Notes: generated by a model not told the origin, from the sequence alone. 64,000 nucleotides of DNA from Calliopum simillimum (GCA_951812925.1 OX638369.1:49099061-49163060), one strand, 5' to 3'; numbered from the stretch's first letter, positions 46,838 through 58,469 are shown. Numbers and translations: made by a program.

Positions 46838-47626
46838 CTAGTAAGGGTGTAAAATTTGGCCCGGCCAAACTTTAAATACCCTACACTGCAGTATTTTTAA
46901 AATTTTTCTCATATGGGAGGTGCCACGCCCTCTTGTCCGAGTTCGTCTAGTTTTAGCTTAGTGCGTGCATATATAGTCTTTAGTATTTGAGTGAAGTTTG
47001 GTTGGATTATCTCAAAAAACTCTTTCAGTATAGCATTTTGAAACTTCTGCTCATATGGGAGGTGCCAGGCCCCCTTGTCCGGTTGCACCCAATTTTTGTC
47101 GAGAGCTTTAATTTATGATACTTAGTGTCTGAGTCAAATTTGGTTCGAATATCTCAAAAAACGCTTTCAGTAGAGCGTTTTGAAGCTTTTGCTTATATGG
47201 GAGGTGCCACGCCCTATTGTCTGAATTCGTTAAATTATTTCTCAGAGCTTGCACTTAGTATTAATGCGTATTTTGGTTGCATTGTCGTGAAAAATACTCC
47301 TAAAATTGCATTTTGAATATATTTTTTGTATGGGCGGTAGGCGTGCCCGTTGACCGATTTCGCTCGTTTTCAATCCCCCGAGCTATCTTTGACGACGGAG
47401 TCAGTATACCAAATTTCATTAATTTATTTTACTCAGTTTTCCCCAAAAGTGTATTTCAACACACAGCCAGCCAGCCACCCAGCCAGACAGACGGACATGG
47501 CTATATCGACTGAGGAAGTGACGCTGATCAAGAATATGTATACTTTTCTATATCTGCCACGCCTCCTTCTCTGCGTTACAAACGGAAGGACAAAGTGAAT
47601 ATACCCTGGGTGTAGGGTATAAAAAC
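46838..47626 (-). mobile_element. DINE-1-like Helitron derivative, copy 2
   Basis: Inverted relative of 23773-24584. Read on the minus strand: TTTTTATACCCTACACCCAG, a CCAGCCAGCCACCCAGCCAG-equivalent microsatellite (47464-47492), about three central units with GAGGGCGTGGC and CATATAAGCAAAAGCTTC, sub-terminal GTGTAGGGTAT, hairpin TTTGGCC-G-GGCCAAA and, 13 nt on, terminal CTAG followed by T. No Rep or helicase is encoded. Confidence 0.8.
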
Positions 47627-47729
47627 AATAATTTGGTGAAGTGCGTGATACTGTTTTTGCTGTCAATTAGTTAAGTTGCTGATGAAATATTTTTTTGCTG
47701 CTCCAATAATTTTATATTTTGTGTTTATA

Positions 47730-47999
47730 CCCCTCAGTAAAAATTCGAAACATTCTACAAATAATACTAATTCACGGTTAGTACTAGCCCGAAACTAGTG
47801 AAAATGGGATGCATTAGGGGCCAGTTTGATATCATATAAAATCAAAAAAATATATATTACTATAGAACTATTTCATACTTCGTATGGCCCACAAAAAGCA
47901 CTGTTGTTTGCATGCAAAAAGGATTGAAGTTGAACTAGTACTGGTTGGTAGAGGACTAGATAATAGACTACTCTTAAATTAGTCCGTTTGCCTGCAGGG
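47730..47999 (-). mobile_element. CCCTGCAG element, copy 2, shorter
   Basis: The minus strand begins CCCTGCAGGCAAACGGACTA and ends ACTGAGGGG. It shares both flanks of 9920-10661 (ACCAACCAGTACTAG-type, GATATCAAACTGGCCC and GTTTCGGGCTAGTACTAACC blocks) but lacks the ~500 bp centre, including the hairpin. TA is present at 47728-47729 but not at the other side, so one end may have decayed. Confidence 0.7.
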
Positions 48000-49549
48000 A
48001 AGCTACTCAAAATAATACTCTCTGAGCAAATCATGTTAGTGCTCTCAGTTTTGGAGAGTTGTACATTTTACTGTTTAAAAAAAAAAAAAAAAAATTTAAT
48101 TTTATGGCTGCCAATTTGAATTCTACTAAAATTTCTCCTTACTCTCTCAGTCCTGCTCATTTTCCTCCATATCTTTTTGTAACTTTATTTCTGCTTAAAT
48201 TATCCTTTGCATATACAACGTTACATCCCGCCTTTTTTCCTATTTGATATTTGCTATACAACTGATGGGTTACATGGAACTCTTAACGGATTGATGGATT
48301 ACAGCCATTAATATCTAATGAAGTTTGTGTTTACAGTCGAGAATGTTAGCAGTTGCGTCTCTATTAAAATCTATGGAGAACTGTTGTTATATGCAAAAGC
48401 AAAAATTGTACATAATTTTAGTTAAAAAGCTGAAGCCAACTCATATTGAAAAAGGGAAAAATGTAAAATAAAACTCTTATAATTTGATTTTTTCGCAAAG
48501 AAAAAGAAAATATTTTTCCTTTAATATTCCACTGATTTTCCTGATAAAAATATATAAGGACTCTTAATTTTTTAATGCATACAAAGATGCCAAATTGGAC
48601 CAACAAAAATTTATATTAAAATAAAAGAGAGTATAGATAGGACTCCACTACCGAACATTATCAAAATTCCAATTATTTAATTCATCAAATAACAGAATGT
48701 GCCTAAAATAACCAAACAGCACAATGACTCCTACTTAGATTAAAGCACCCATAGAAAAACCGAAAAAAAGACATTGACCACAAAGAATAAAAAATAAAAG
48801 GCTCCAAATTTTTTAAACCCATATCACCTGTAAGGGTGAAATGCATAAGAAAAAACTACAATATGTAGGTATGGTATGTAAGATAAAAAAAGGATATGGC
48901 AAAGTAGCGGAAATACGTTATACATTAAGACAAACCAAAAAGGAAACCATATAAAGAAATGTGGGAAAAAAATTGCTCAAGGTTCATTTTTAAAGTCACT
49001 CCCCACACATCCATGCACACAAATAAGAGATAAAAATCACATCAGTCAAAAAAGGATATGTATTATTGCTGCTGCTGATCAGATGTGGTCAATATGAAAT
49101 GCTGCTGCTGCTCTTTGGTATTGCAGAGAAACCTTTAACCAAATTCATTCGTATTCATTTCCGTTTCCGTATAGCACGCGTGCATCATGTGAAAAATTGC
49201 TGCGGAAGCTCGTCACAAAATCGATGCAAACAAATTACATGGTGGGAAAGAAAATCCTTTTTCAGATTTCTCGTTTTTTTCTTTTTCTCTCTTTTTGACA
49301 TCGTCATTTTATTTGGGTCGATTGGATTGTTACTTTTTTAGTTGTTTAGTATTTAGAAGAGGCGGAGGTAAACGAAAAAAAAGGGTTTCAAGATACATGA
49401 CAAGACACACAGTTTTTATTTTATGACTAATCGACCATTTGTCGGGCGAGTGGCTTACTTGAAAGTGGAAGAACACAATTTGACAAAACAAGATAATATG
49501 TATTGATTGGAAAAGTATCGATATCATTTAAATGGGATAAGAAATTTAA
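48000..49549. other. AT-rich non-coding stretch
   Basis: No gene supported. It includes an A tract at 48077-48094 and a CTGCTGCTG run near 49066-49112. Confidence 0.5.
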
Positions 49550-50235
49550 TAGCCTTTTGCATTCCAAGTTAAACGTTTTCCAAATCATATTAATCTTTTT
49601 CTTGAACAAATTAAACTTTTTCCGTATCAAAACGACATTCATACAATTCAAATTCAGCATTTTGCAAAAATTAACCTTTTCTTCAGATGATATTGGTATT
49701 TTTTCAAATCAATTTAACCCTTTTACAGTTCAAACTAAACTTTACAAAAAAACCTGCATGCTTTAAACCCTAAGTCAAACATTTTCCAAATCATATTGAT
49801 CACTTTCGAAACAAATTAAACTTTTCCAAATCAAACTAAACTTTCTTCAAATCAAATTAAACTTTTTCAAAATGAATTTAACCCTTTTGCAGATCAAATT
49901 TTACTTTACAAAAAAAATCGTAAAGCTTTTACACACCAAGTCAAATATTTTCCAAATCATATTGGTCTTTTTTTAAACCAAATTAAACAAAACTTTCTCC
50001 AAATCAATTTAACCCTTTTACAAATAAAACTAAATTTTACAAAAAACTCGCGGGTTTTCCACTCCAAGTCAAACAAATAAAAAAGGTTTTTTTACACCAA
50101 GTCAAACCTTTTCCAAATCATATAAGTTTCTTTACAAAGCAAATTAAACTTTTTCGAAATCAAATAAAACTGGTTCTAATTCTAATCAACCCTTTTACAG
50201 ATCAAATGAAACTTTGTAAAAAAATTTACTTAAAA
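49550..50235 (+). repeat. Satellite-like array of CAAATC/AAACTTTT units
   Basis: About four diverged higher-order units of 150-190 bp, each containing CAAGTCAAACNTTTTCCAAA, TCATATTGATC, several CAAATCAAATTAAACTTTTT sub-repeats of ~20-24 bp, AATTTAACCCTTTTACAGAT and TTTACAAAAAA. Non-coding, with no target duplication seen. Confidence 0.8.
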
Positions 50236-50389
50236 TTATATATCCCTGCTTTGGAAGCTTTAAGAAACATTTGCCCTGCAGTACCGACGGAGTCAATTTT
50301 CTCAATAGTTCATTCTTTGGTCTAGTTTTTGTGTAAGAAGTCCATAATAGACTACAGCTCAAACTAGAATAAATTCACTTAAATTATCA

Positions 50390-50500
50390 ATTGTATCAAA
50401 AATGGTCTAAATATAATGCAAAGTGGGTCAATTCTATCAAAAATGGTTCAAATGTAATGCATAATTCGTCATTAGTACCAAAAATGGTCCAATTGTGTAT
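50390..50500 (+). repeat. Short tandem repeat TCAAAAATGGTC
   Basis: Three ~46 bp units with the core ATCAAAAATGGTYYAAATGTAATGCA. The AATGTAATGCATAA part is shared with the 50850-51167 array. Confidence 0.75.
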
Positions 50501-50573
50501 CGATTGTATCAGTGAAATTATAACGTTACGGACTACGAACTATTTGGCAGTTCGTCGATTGTGAAGAAGATCA

Positions 50574-50646
50574 AATGATAGTGTATCGGTCTAGAGACTT
50601 GCGCTGCGTGGAAAGGCCCAGGTTAAATCCTCCACTCAGTGATTTT
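50574..50646 (+). repeat. tRNA-like sequence (SINE head candidate)
   Basis: ATGATAGTGTATCGGTCTAG resembles a Pol III A box with D arm, and AGGTTAAATCC (50620-50630) resembles a B box, spaced as in a tRNA gene. It shares GATCAAATGATAG.G...GGTCTAG.GACT..C.CTGCG with 58092-58180 (GATCGCGATGATAG...). The stems are too poor for a functional tRNA. It is followed by T/A-rich DNA. Confidence 0.5.
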
Positions 50647-50707
50647 CAATTCCAATTTTTAAATTTCTTTTTACTAAAAAAATTAATAAAAAAAATAATA
50701 TCGTTAC

Positions 50708-50778
50708 TGAGATTCAAACCCAGAACACATTGCTCAGAAATATGTATCAAACTCTTAAGCACATTCGGCAATGAAACC
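50708..50778 (-). repeat. tRNA-like sequence, opposite strand
   Basis: The minus strand reads CATTGCCGAATGTGCTTAAG then CTGGGTTTGAATCTCAG; GGTTTGAATCTC is a recognisable B-box-like element. Together with 50574-50646 it forms a head-to-head-type inverted pair ~60 bp apart. Not a valid tRNA. Confidence 0.45.
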
Positions 50779-50849
50779 TTTTGAAATTTTTGTGTAAAAC
50801 ATGAATTTCAAATTGAACTTGTTGAAATTTATGAATAAAGTAAAAACAA

Positions 50850-51167
50850 AAATTAGCCTTTTTCTGGTCCGAATGTTATGCATAAGGAGACAATTAACCT
50901 TCTTCTGGTCCGAATGTAATGCATAAGGAGACAATTGGCCTTTTTCAAATTGAACTTGTTGAAATTTATGAATAAAGTAAAAAAAAAATTGCCCATTTTC
51001 TGGTCCGAATGTTATACATATTGTACATAAGGAGACAGTTGACCTTCTTCACGTCCGAATATAATGCATAAGGAGACCATTGGCCTTTTTCTGGTCCAAA
51101 TGTTATGCATAAGGAGACAATTGACCTTCTTCTGGTCCGAATGTAATGCATAAGGAGACAATTGAGG
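50850..51167 (+). repeat. ~43 bp minisatellite
   Basis: About six units of TTCTGGTCCGAATGTAATGC-ATAAGGAGACAATTGACC, broken by a 60 bp AT-rich insert at 50942-51000 that repeats the flanking ATTGAACTTGTTGAAATTTA segment of 50805-50840. Open minus-strand frames here merely translate the repeat. Confidence 0.85.
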
Positions 51168-54100
51168 AGTGGCCGTACCAAAGGGCCTAAGTACCATTTC
51201 GAGGCAAGAGAAGTGTCATAATATGAATCGGGTGACATTTTGTTAAAAATGATTATAATTGCTTTCTGTTTCCACGAAAATTTTTCTCAACGGTGTGAAA
51301 TTGAGGGCGTTATGTTAAAAAAATGATATCGGTCACATAACTGATTATTATTTCAATTATATGTATGACATTACTTTTGCCTCGAAATGACAAAAAATTT
51401 AAAACTTAGATAGAAATTTCTATGTGATGGATGTTTGGACTAGTCAGTTTCTCCCATGGAGTAGTTTTGGAATAGTCCGTGGTCCTGCAGAGTGTCGTTT
51501 ATGTTTCTTTATTTGTCTAGGACAGTAAGGAATTTCTGAATAATAACTCTTAAATAAATAATGCAATTATCATCAACAACTTAAGTATCGATTACTATAA
51601 ATTTTTAGAAAAAATCACCTCATCAATAATACCAAATTTTCCTAAGAACGCAAAAACGGTATGGCTGTCAAAAAAAAGGCAACAAAAAAAAAACACAAAA
51701 AATGGGAATTGCTTCAAAGTGTGGCTAAAGGTCAAGATTCCCATTTGTAGGGGATTTGTTTATGCATAATGCGTACACATTGGGTATTTTTTCGGACGAA
51801 TGAACAGAAAACGGAAAGACAGACAGACAGACGTAGCAGCTTGTTACGTGTGTTTTATGAAAACGAAAGGATTTCGTACAGATTTCTACACACACAGTCA
51901 GTGGCAAAGGAGCAAAAACTAAAAAATGAACTGGATGGAGAAATGAAAAATGTTGTGACGGCTGGTTGTATTTAAAATTTAAGTACTAAAGTATTTAGTA
52001 TTTTTTTCTTTCATTTGTGTTGTTTCTTTCTGCCATACTCAAACACTTTGCTAGCGTAGCAAATAAATTATCATTTTTAATGAAATGAGCCTAAAAATAT
52101 GCCACTAGAATGAAATGGAAAGAGAAAAACCGAAGGAAAAAAGTTTCTAAAGTATAGGGAATAGAAATGCAGAGGGATTGGTCGGAGGGATTATGTTATT
52201 TATGTATAATGGGTATGGCATACACACACACCCTCCTATACGAATGCGAAAAAAATCCCAGTTTAGCGCATAAAATATGCTTTATATTGCTAAACAACTG
52301 CTGCTTGTGCGCTGTGTATTTGTAGCAGTCTACTTTTAGGCAGTCAAATATCTGGCGCAAATTATTTAAACTCTCACAAGGATTTCGCTATGCAAAACAA
52401 ATTTATTGCTAGTGATTATGCAACGAGAAACTTTGGCAAAATAGCAGAACAGCAACAGTACCTTACCTACGCTAGCTAGTAGATGGAAGGAGGGAGGGGA
52501 CGTAAAATCCTCAGAAATAATGGGTGTAAGGAGAAAGAAAAAGCCTTACATTTTATGCCAACACGCAGCATATAGCAATTTCAATGTGAAATATTTCTTA
52601 AGCGCCTTAAAGTATGCAAAGCAATTGTAGCAACTTTCAAGTGTTGGTAAACAACTTAAATTGCAGCAGCAGCAGCAGCAACATTTCCAAACTTAAATGA
52701 GGCAGGAAAATGTTGAAGGACAACAGCATAGTAATTGTACTTACTATACGCACACACACATTGAAGAGCACAAACACAAGTAATAAACTTACGCATTGCA
52801 TACTTTTAAGGCTTTAATTTTAAAATAATTAGAACTCTGCGGTTTGTCCATAACAATTTGGAGTGTTGAAGTGTTTGCTAGTTAGATATTAAATTGCGTT
52901 ACCAACGAACGCACATTATTGATTTAATTTAATATTTTGTGTGGTCTATTTTTAGGCGCACAATTATTTCGTTGCCAGTGCAAAGCATGTGGGCAGGGCT
53001 TAGTCTATTTTAAGTCAAAAATTGCTTAATTTCACTTCGCTGGGTTTTTAGTAAGTTGGTTTTTCATAACTATTCATTGAAAATAATTTTATAGAATATA
53101 AGGGACAAAAATATTTATTTTTAAATAAGGCAGCATACTTAAAGGTGTGATCTTTTTTAATGAAAAATATAATAAATATACAGGAAGTCAGCAATATACA
53201 ACTAAACTGTACTTAGCATAGCAACAGTTAAGTGTAAATTCAGACGACAAGGTTGTCAATTATTTTCCGCTTTATCTCTAAGAAGATTAAATACCATTCT
53301 TAGCTTTCCCATTGTAAAAAGAAGTCCCCTTGTTTGACTTTAAAACAATGAACTCTTATTTTTTTACCCCATTTTCTCTGCTTAAGCTACTTACAATCAT
53401 TTTATAATAATTTTTGTTCTACTTATTACTATAATTTTCTTTATGTAGTTTTTGACTTTTGAGGCGCTTAATTGGAATTAATTTTCATAGTTTCTATCGC
53501 CATGCCCATCATCGTGTTCTTCAGACCATTTAAAAATTGCAATGAAAATGTAAAAGCAAAACTACTGATGGGAAAAATCAGCTCGGTCTTTTTCCTCAAC
53601 GCAGCTGACTGAGTTGCCTGTAGTGTATGTCATCAGAGGCTCTGTTCTTACGCTGCTGCTGTTGTTGCTTCCCCCATAAAGTTTTCAATTGAAAATTTTT
53701 CTCATTTTCCACTTAGATTTACGCGCTTTGCCATTCACTTTTTTGCTATCAGCATTTTCGCTATTTCTACAAGAAAGCACAGCGCTACCAGAGGAAAAGT
53801 CGTAGTCGTTTTTCTTTTGGAGAACTTGAACTCTTTTTTTTGCTTACTACTATGTAGTACACACTACTACTAAATCATCTTTCTGTTGTTGATAATGATG
53901 ATTATGTTGAAAATGACGTTGCTGCTGTGACAACAACAACAACAAGAGTTTTTCAACAAATATAATTTTCCAATTTGAAAGTTTTCCTATTTAAATCCTT
54001 TTCATTCATTCGCATCGTAAAATCATTTTGTAATGTTGCTACGTTGATGGTTCTACAATATTTTTGTCTTTTGCCTGGCTGCAGAGTGATGGAAAATATT

Positions 54101-55227
54101 GAGGGTGATGTGCCTTAGCTTGAAAATTTTGCAATAGGAAAGATTTTTTCACTTTTTAATGCCCCATTTTATTGTTTTTCATATATTTGTAGCTGATTAT
54201 GTTCCGAGTTGGAAAAATGCAGGTACCTTAGACCAAACAAAGAAGTTTATAGAAGTACTAATTGTTATCAAAAATTGTCAATCATTTTGAAATCAAAGAA
54301 ATAAGCATATTTTTTTAGTATGTTGAAGTGGCCCAAGACACAAGCAAGTAAATTTGAAATATTGGGGAGGGAAAAATAATGGGGGTCAATGAAAATTTTT
54401 TCCCTCTCCCGGACACGAGAAGTTTTTTAGTACTCCTCCAACCACTTTTTTTTTGTATGTCAAGAAACTTAAAGAAATATATTCTATTGGTTTTGTCATT
54501 TTTAAACTTTTCTTAAAATTTCTCAAATATATGGGGAAATCTCATTAAGTGTGACTTTCGGTGTGAATAGGTCTCGGTTCGCAGAGTGAGCACCCGTTGC
54601 ATTTTCCATCCGTTCTAAATGTCTGGGACACTTATTGGATGATGCTAAATACAAAAACATGCATGTGCTACCGCCTTGAAGCTTTATTTTTTATTTTTTT
54701 TTGCCAAAATTCAAGCAAAATCCACAAATTTTGAGTGTGAATTGAATAAGCCGCTTCCGTTATTGTGCTTTAAACTTTGAGGCGGTTCAGCAGATTCTTT
54801 GAGGCTTTCAGGGTCTTGAACATGAATGTTAAGACGTAAGAAAAACCGCATCCCATTGATGTGCCTCCGGTTAAACGCTAGATATGGGTCTCCCAAGTTG
54901 TGTGAATGGGTTTTACCCATAATCTGGAAATTTTCGGTTTCTAACATGCTGCTCTGGAGGCGATTATTTTTTCGCAATATTCCTTATGAAATATGATTTC
55001 TTAACGTTATGACTAAAAGTTATGGCCAGATAGAAGGGTGTGCCACCTCTGGTTCGGTGGTAACACACTTGATAAGATGCTCAAATGGCCAAATTACATT
55101 TAAAAAAATGGTATTTTGAGGGGCACAACAATCCAGGGGTACAAAATTGTCTCAAACCTTGCGAAATCATTGCATCTTGGGCCAATGAATATGTAAAAAA
55201 ATCGCCCCTCAGTATATACTTGAACAA
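51168..55227. other. Mostly single-copy non-coding DNA with triplet repeats
   Basis: No gene recognised. CAG repeats at 52663-52680, CAA repeats at 53930-53955 and CTGCTGCTGTTG near 53651 mark less AT-rich islands at 52200-52830 and 53460-54130. An inverted A-type segment occurs near 54390-54440. A minus-strand frame at 54711-54977 (88 codons) has varied composition but no family I know; kept as doubtful. Confidence 0.5.
52663..52680. repeat. (GCA)n microsatellite
   Basis: Six perfect GCA triplets in DNA with no coding support. Confidence 0.85.
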
Positions 55228-56577
55228 TGGCTAATATATAAAATTTTTTAAGATTCATCTGTATATGTAATGACTGTGTGTGTGTGTGAAGCATTATCAC
55301 TCAGAAACTACTAAGCCAATTGAGCTAAAAATTTGGAAATGAGTGCATCTCAGGTGTGGAAATGTGTTTATGCTATACACGAAGGTATCCGAAGACCACC
55401 CGAAGGCTTCATAGTCAAAACGAAGAATATCTGGGTACAATACAGGGAAAATATGTATGGTAAACTTTCATCAAGTTTTAATTGATAATTTTCTGGGCCA
55501 CCTGAAGTTTGCCGAAGGTCACCCGAAGGCGTGATAGTCAAAACGAAGAATATCTAGGTATATGAGAAGGAAAAAATCCATAGCGAACTATCAAAGAACG
55601 TTAACTGATAGATTTTTGAAATACTCGAAGGTTCCCGAAGGTCCCCGAAGGCTTCATACTCAAAACGAAGAATACGAGAGGAAAAAATATATAACGAACT
55701 ATCAACAAACCTTAACTAATAGCTTTCTGTGACACCCGAAGATTTCCGAAGGTCACCCGAAGGCTTCATAGAACTACTAGATGATGAATGCTGAAAAAAA
55801 TGCCGACACTTATTTGCTTATTTTTTTCCTTCAATCCCATGTGAATCAAAAAAATTCGATTTAAAAAATATTTTTGTATAAAGGCCACTCTAAATAAATC
55901 TTTTTTTTTTAGAAAGCTTCCTTTCAATTCTCCACCATACTCAATTTCATGAAAATCGGCGCAGCAATATGACCTTAACACTTTTTTATATTATTTTTTT
56001 ATATTAGGGGCCACCTTAAATATACATAGAAGCTAAATGTTATTCTTCAGAAATATTCTCTTCAATTTCCATGCTTACTTTAATGAAAATCGGTGCAGTA
56101 TAACCTTAAAAAAATTTTTTGTGTGAGGGCCACTCTAAATATGCACCCTTAATAAAAGTTTTTTAACCTAAGCTGTGCCTCTTGATATAAAATGCAAATT
56201 CCATGTGAATCAAAAAAATACGATTTAAAAAATTGTGTGAGGGCCACCCTAAATAAAAGTTTTGTGATTAAAGCTGTGCAATTTACTATAAAAGCCACGT
56301 GGTGTAAAATTAATGTGAATAGATTAACCGGTCTGTGAGAAAATCCGATTTAGAAAATATTTTTATACGAGGGCCATCCTAAATATACACTCCTGCGGTA
56401 TGAAATATACTTTATAACCGATTCCCATACCTACCAAATACATATAAAATATTTCATAAAAATCGGTCGAGCCGTTTCAGAAGAGTTCAAACACAAAAAC
56501 CGTGACGCAAGATTTTTGACGATATTGGGGATGGCTATCGAAAAAAGCCAGTAACGCTGGCTGAAAAATACTTCTAA
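55228..56577 (+). mobile_element. Helitron-like non-autonomous element
   Basis: The left part reads TAATATATAAAATT, a GT microsatellite, then CAGAAACTACTAAGCCAATT, typical of Helitron 5' regions. A ~125 bp tandem array follows, then repeated GAGGGCCA(C/T)..TAAATA and CATGAAAATCGG(C/T)GCAG modules. The 3' end has CGGTCGAGCCGTTTCAGAAG, a short hairpin AGCCAG-TAACG-CTGGCT (56546-56562) and, after 11 nt, CTAA followed by T (56574-56578), the CTRR terminus. No Rep/helicase. The 5' boundary is approximate because no clear TC start is visible. Confidence 0.65.
55375..55775 (+). repeat. ~125 bp tandem array inside Helitron-like element
   Basis: About three and a half units, each with CCGAAGGTCACCCGAAGGCT, TCATAGTCAAAACGAAGAAT and a CTATCAA..A..TTAACTGATAG-type segment. 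Units diverge by substitutions and small indels. Confidence 0.85.
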
Positions 56578-56779
56578 TGTATCTTAAACTAATAATTCGC
56601 GGTCTAAAAAAGGGTGCCACATATTTGAAAAATAACTTTTTTTTTCGAAAAAGCCGCACTTGCTGAGATTTTCCCATATAAAAGTTTCTCTTAAAAATCG
56701 GAGAATAATCACAGTATGCAACATAAAAATCAGAATTTTATATTAATAACTTATTTTTTGACCAATTCAAGATCGCTGA

Positions 56780-57262
56780 TTCTGAAACTGTTAACCGTTT
56801 TTTCCTATCAGATCTGAAATCCAAGTTATTCCTGATTTAAATCGCAGAAAATGCTATGTTGAGACATATGGTGGCGTATATCCAAGAAATAGTGTAGTAC
56901 ACTTTTGCCGAAAGCATCGAGTAGCCCTTCCTTCTTTAACCATACCTTTAACTTTGTCAATCGGATTATTGGTTTCTAAAATATCATCCATTGAAGTAAA
57001 GGTATCTCAACGCCATACAAATTGAATGTAATTCTTCACATTGATTTCCGAGGTATCATCCAATAAAGTAATGGATAATATCTCTGAAAGTAATGATACA
57101 ATTGAAGTAGTTAACGGTATGGCTTAAGAAGCAAATTTTGGATGCCGTTGACAAAAGTGAACTGCTCTGTTTCCCGGACGTATGCCATATGTCTGAAAAT
57201 CTCTTATCAAGGATATTCGGATATCAGACCTGATATGAAAAAACGGTTGTTAGAGTTAGGGT
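56780..57262. repeat. Inverted-repeat-bounded segment
   Basis: The segment TTAACCGTTTTTTCCTATCA with GATCTGAAATCC at the left and the complement of AACCGTTTTTTCATATCAGG with TCTGATATCC at the right form ~45 bp inverted ends. A plus-strand frame starting IPDLNRRKCYVETYGGVYPR runs ~65 codons without stop, but I do not recognise it. Possibly a small TIR element. Confidence 0.5.
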
Positions 57263-57867
57263 CAGTAACCCCGAACTAGTCAAAAAAAAGTTATCCAGAT
57301 CAAACTCAGATTGGTTTCCCTTCATTTTGTTGCACTATGTCGTTGTTAAAAATAAGAATCAATTGTTAAACTTAAAATTCTGAAAAATATATTTTAAAAA
57401 TATTTTTTTAAAAATTGGAGATGTCCAGTTTGGCATGAAATGTCCCATATATACTTTCCTTACTTCCGTTTGCACACCATTTGAATATTATTTAGTCCTT
57501 TGTGTGAAGTTACACCTTTACTTTAAAGATGATAACGGTGAAAGTAATGATAGGAATAAGGAATAGAAAAAGTTTAAAAGGTAAAGTTTTATGAATAAGA
57601 TTATTGCTATCCGATGTCAAATTTTTTATTTACTTAACATATTGAAATATCTTCAGTGAACTGAACTGCTTACCGCATGCTGGCTCCTTAGATAACATCT
57701 CTTACTTATAATAAGGTCCTTCTTTATGGTTTTAGCATCAGCTACCTTGAATGACATTCTCATAACCCAACAGAAAATTTCGATGCGCATCCTCAAGATG
57801 CAATAGCGATGCGCATCCTTCTCGCAGCCAAAGAGCTGATTTGTATGCGCATATTTTCTGCGCTATA

Positions 57868-58034
57868 GGTAGCGAGAGCGAAGCGCATCCAAAGAGCATT
57901 TCTGGATGCGAGAGCGATGCGCATCCAAAGAGCATTTCTGGTAGCGAGAACGATGCGCATCCAAAGAGCATTTCTGGATGCGAGAGCGATGCGCATCCAA
58001 AGAGCATTTCTGGTAGCGAGAACGATGCGCTTTC
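57868..58034 (+). repeat. 36 bp minisatellite with GATGCGCATC palindrome, array 1
   Basis: Four complete 36 bp units and a partial one. Units alternate between GGATGCGAGAGCGAT and GGTAGCGAGAACGAT beginnings, followed by GCGCATCCAAAGAGCATTTC, making a 72 bp higher-order dimer. Each unit carries the perfect 10 bp palindrome GATGCGCATC (GAAGCGCATC in the first). Diverged GATGCGCATCC copies extend back to 57783. Confidence 0.92.
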
Positions 58035-58091
58035 GGTCACGTATTAACGTACAAAACAAAATAAATCAATAAGTCGTCTTCGTAAGATCGC

Positions 58092-58180
58092 GATGATAGA
58101 GCAGTGGTCTAGCGACTGGCACTGCGATTGAGAGTTGTAGCAACCGTGAGGTCCTCGGTTCAACTCCGGCCCAGACCTAA
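58092..58180 (+). repeat. tRNA-like sequence between the two minisatellite arrays
   Basis: GATGATAGAGCAGTGGTCTA resembles an A box with D arm, and GGTTCAACTCC (58157-58167) is a consensus B box. The ~60 bp spacing and a potential extended variable arm (GTTGTAGCAAC) recall a class II tRNA. The acceptor stem and anticodon arm are not convincing, so it is a tRNA-derived sequence (SINE head or decayed tRNA) rather than a tRNA gene. Confidence 0.6.
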
Positions 58181-58353
58181 CACAAAAGTTTTCAACTTGC
58201 AATTTTTCAATTAGAATTAATTTAGTTAAATAAAAATAATTATAATTACATCAAAAAAAAAAAAAATAATAGTCTGATGTGTCTTTGTTGACGAAAGACG
58301 TAAAATTTCAAATAAAAATTAATTTTTTAAATATTTCTATTGTCATCTAAAAA

Positions 58354-58467
58354 GCATCCAAAGAGCATTTCTGGTAGCGAAAGCGATGCGCATCCAAAGA
58401 GCATTTCTGGATGCGAGAGCGATGCGCATCCAAAGAGCATTTCTGGTAGCGAGAGCGAAGCGCTTCG
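58354..58467 (+). repeat. 36 bp minisatellite, array 2
   Basis: Two full units (58373-58408 and 58409-58444) preceded by a partial GCATCCAAAGAGCATTTCT and followed by GGTAGCGAGAGCGAAGCGCT. Same alternating unit types as array 1, ~320 bp away. Degenerate GCGCTTC motifs continue to about 58570. Confidence 0.9.
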
Positions 58468-58469
58468 TT

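Noticed and set aside
50966..51238. Minus-strand frame with repeated LCITFGPEKGQ-like units
   Set aside because: Translation of the 43 bp minisatellite; the period breaks the frame between units.
54711..54977. Minus-strand 88-codon frame as a host gene
   Set aside because: Composition is plausible, but no splice sites, family match or repeat partner are visible; left as doubtful non-coding.
58092..58180. Functional tRNA gene
   Set aside because: The B box is perfect, but the acceptor and anticodon stems cannot be drawn convincingly; kept only as tRNA-like.
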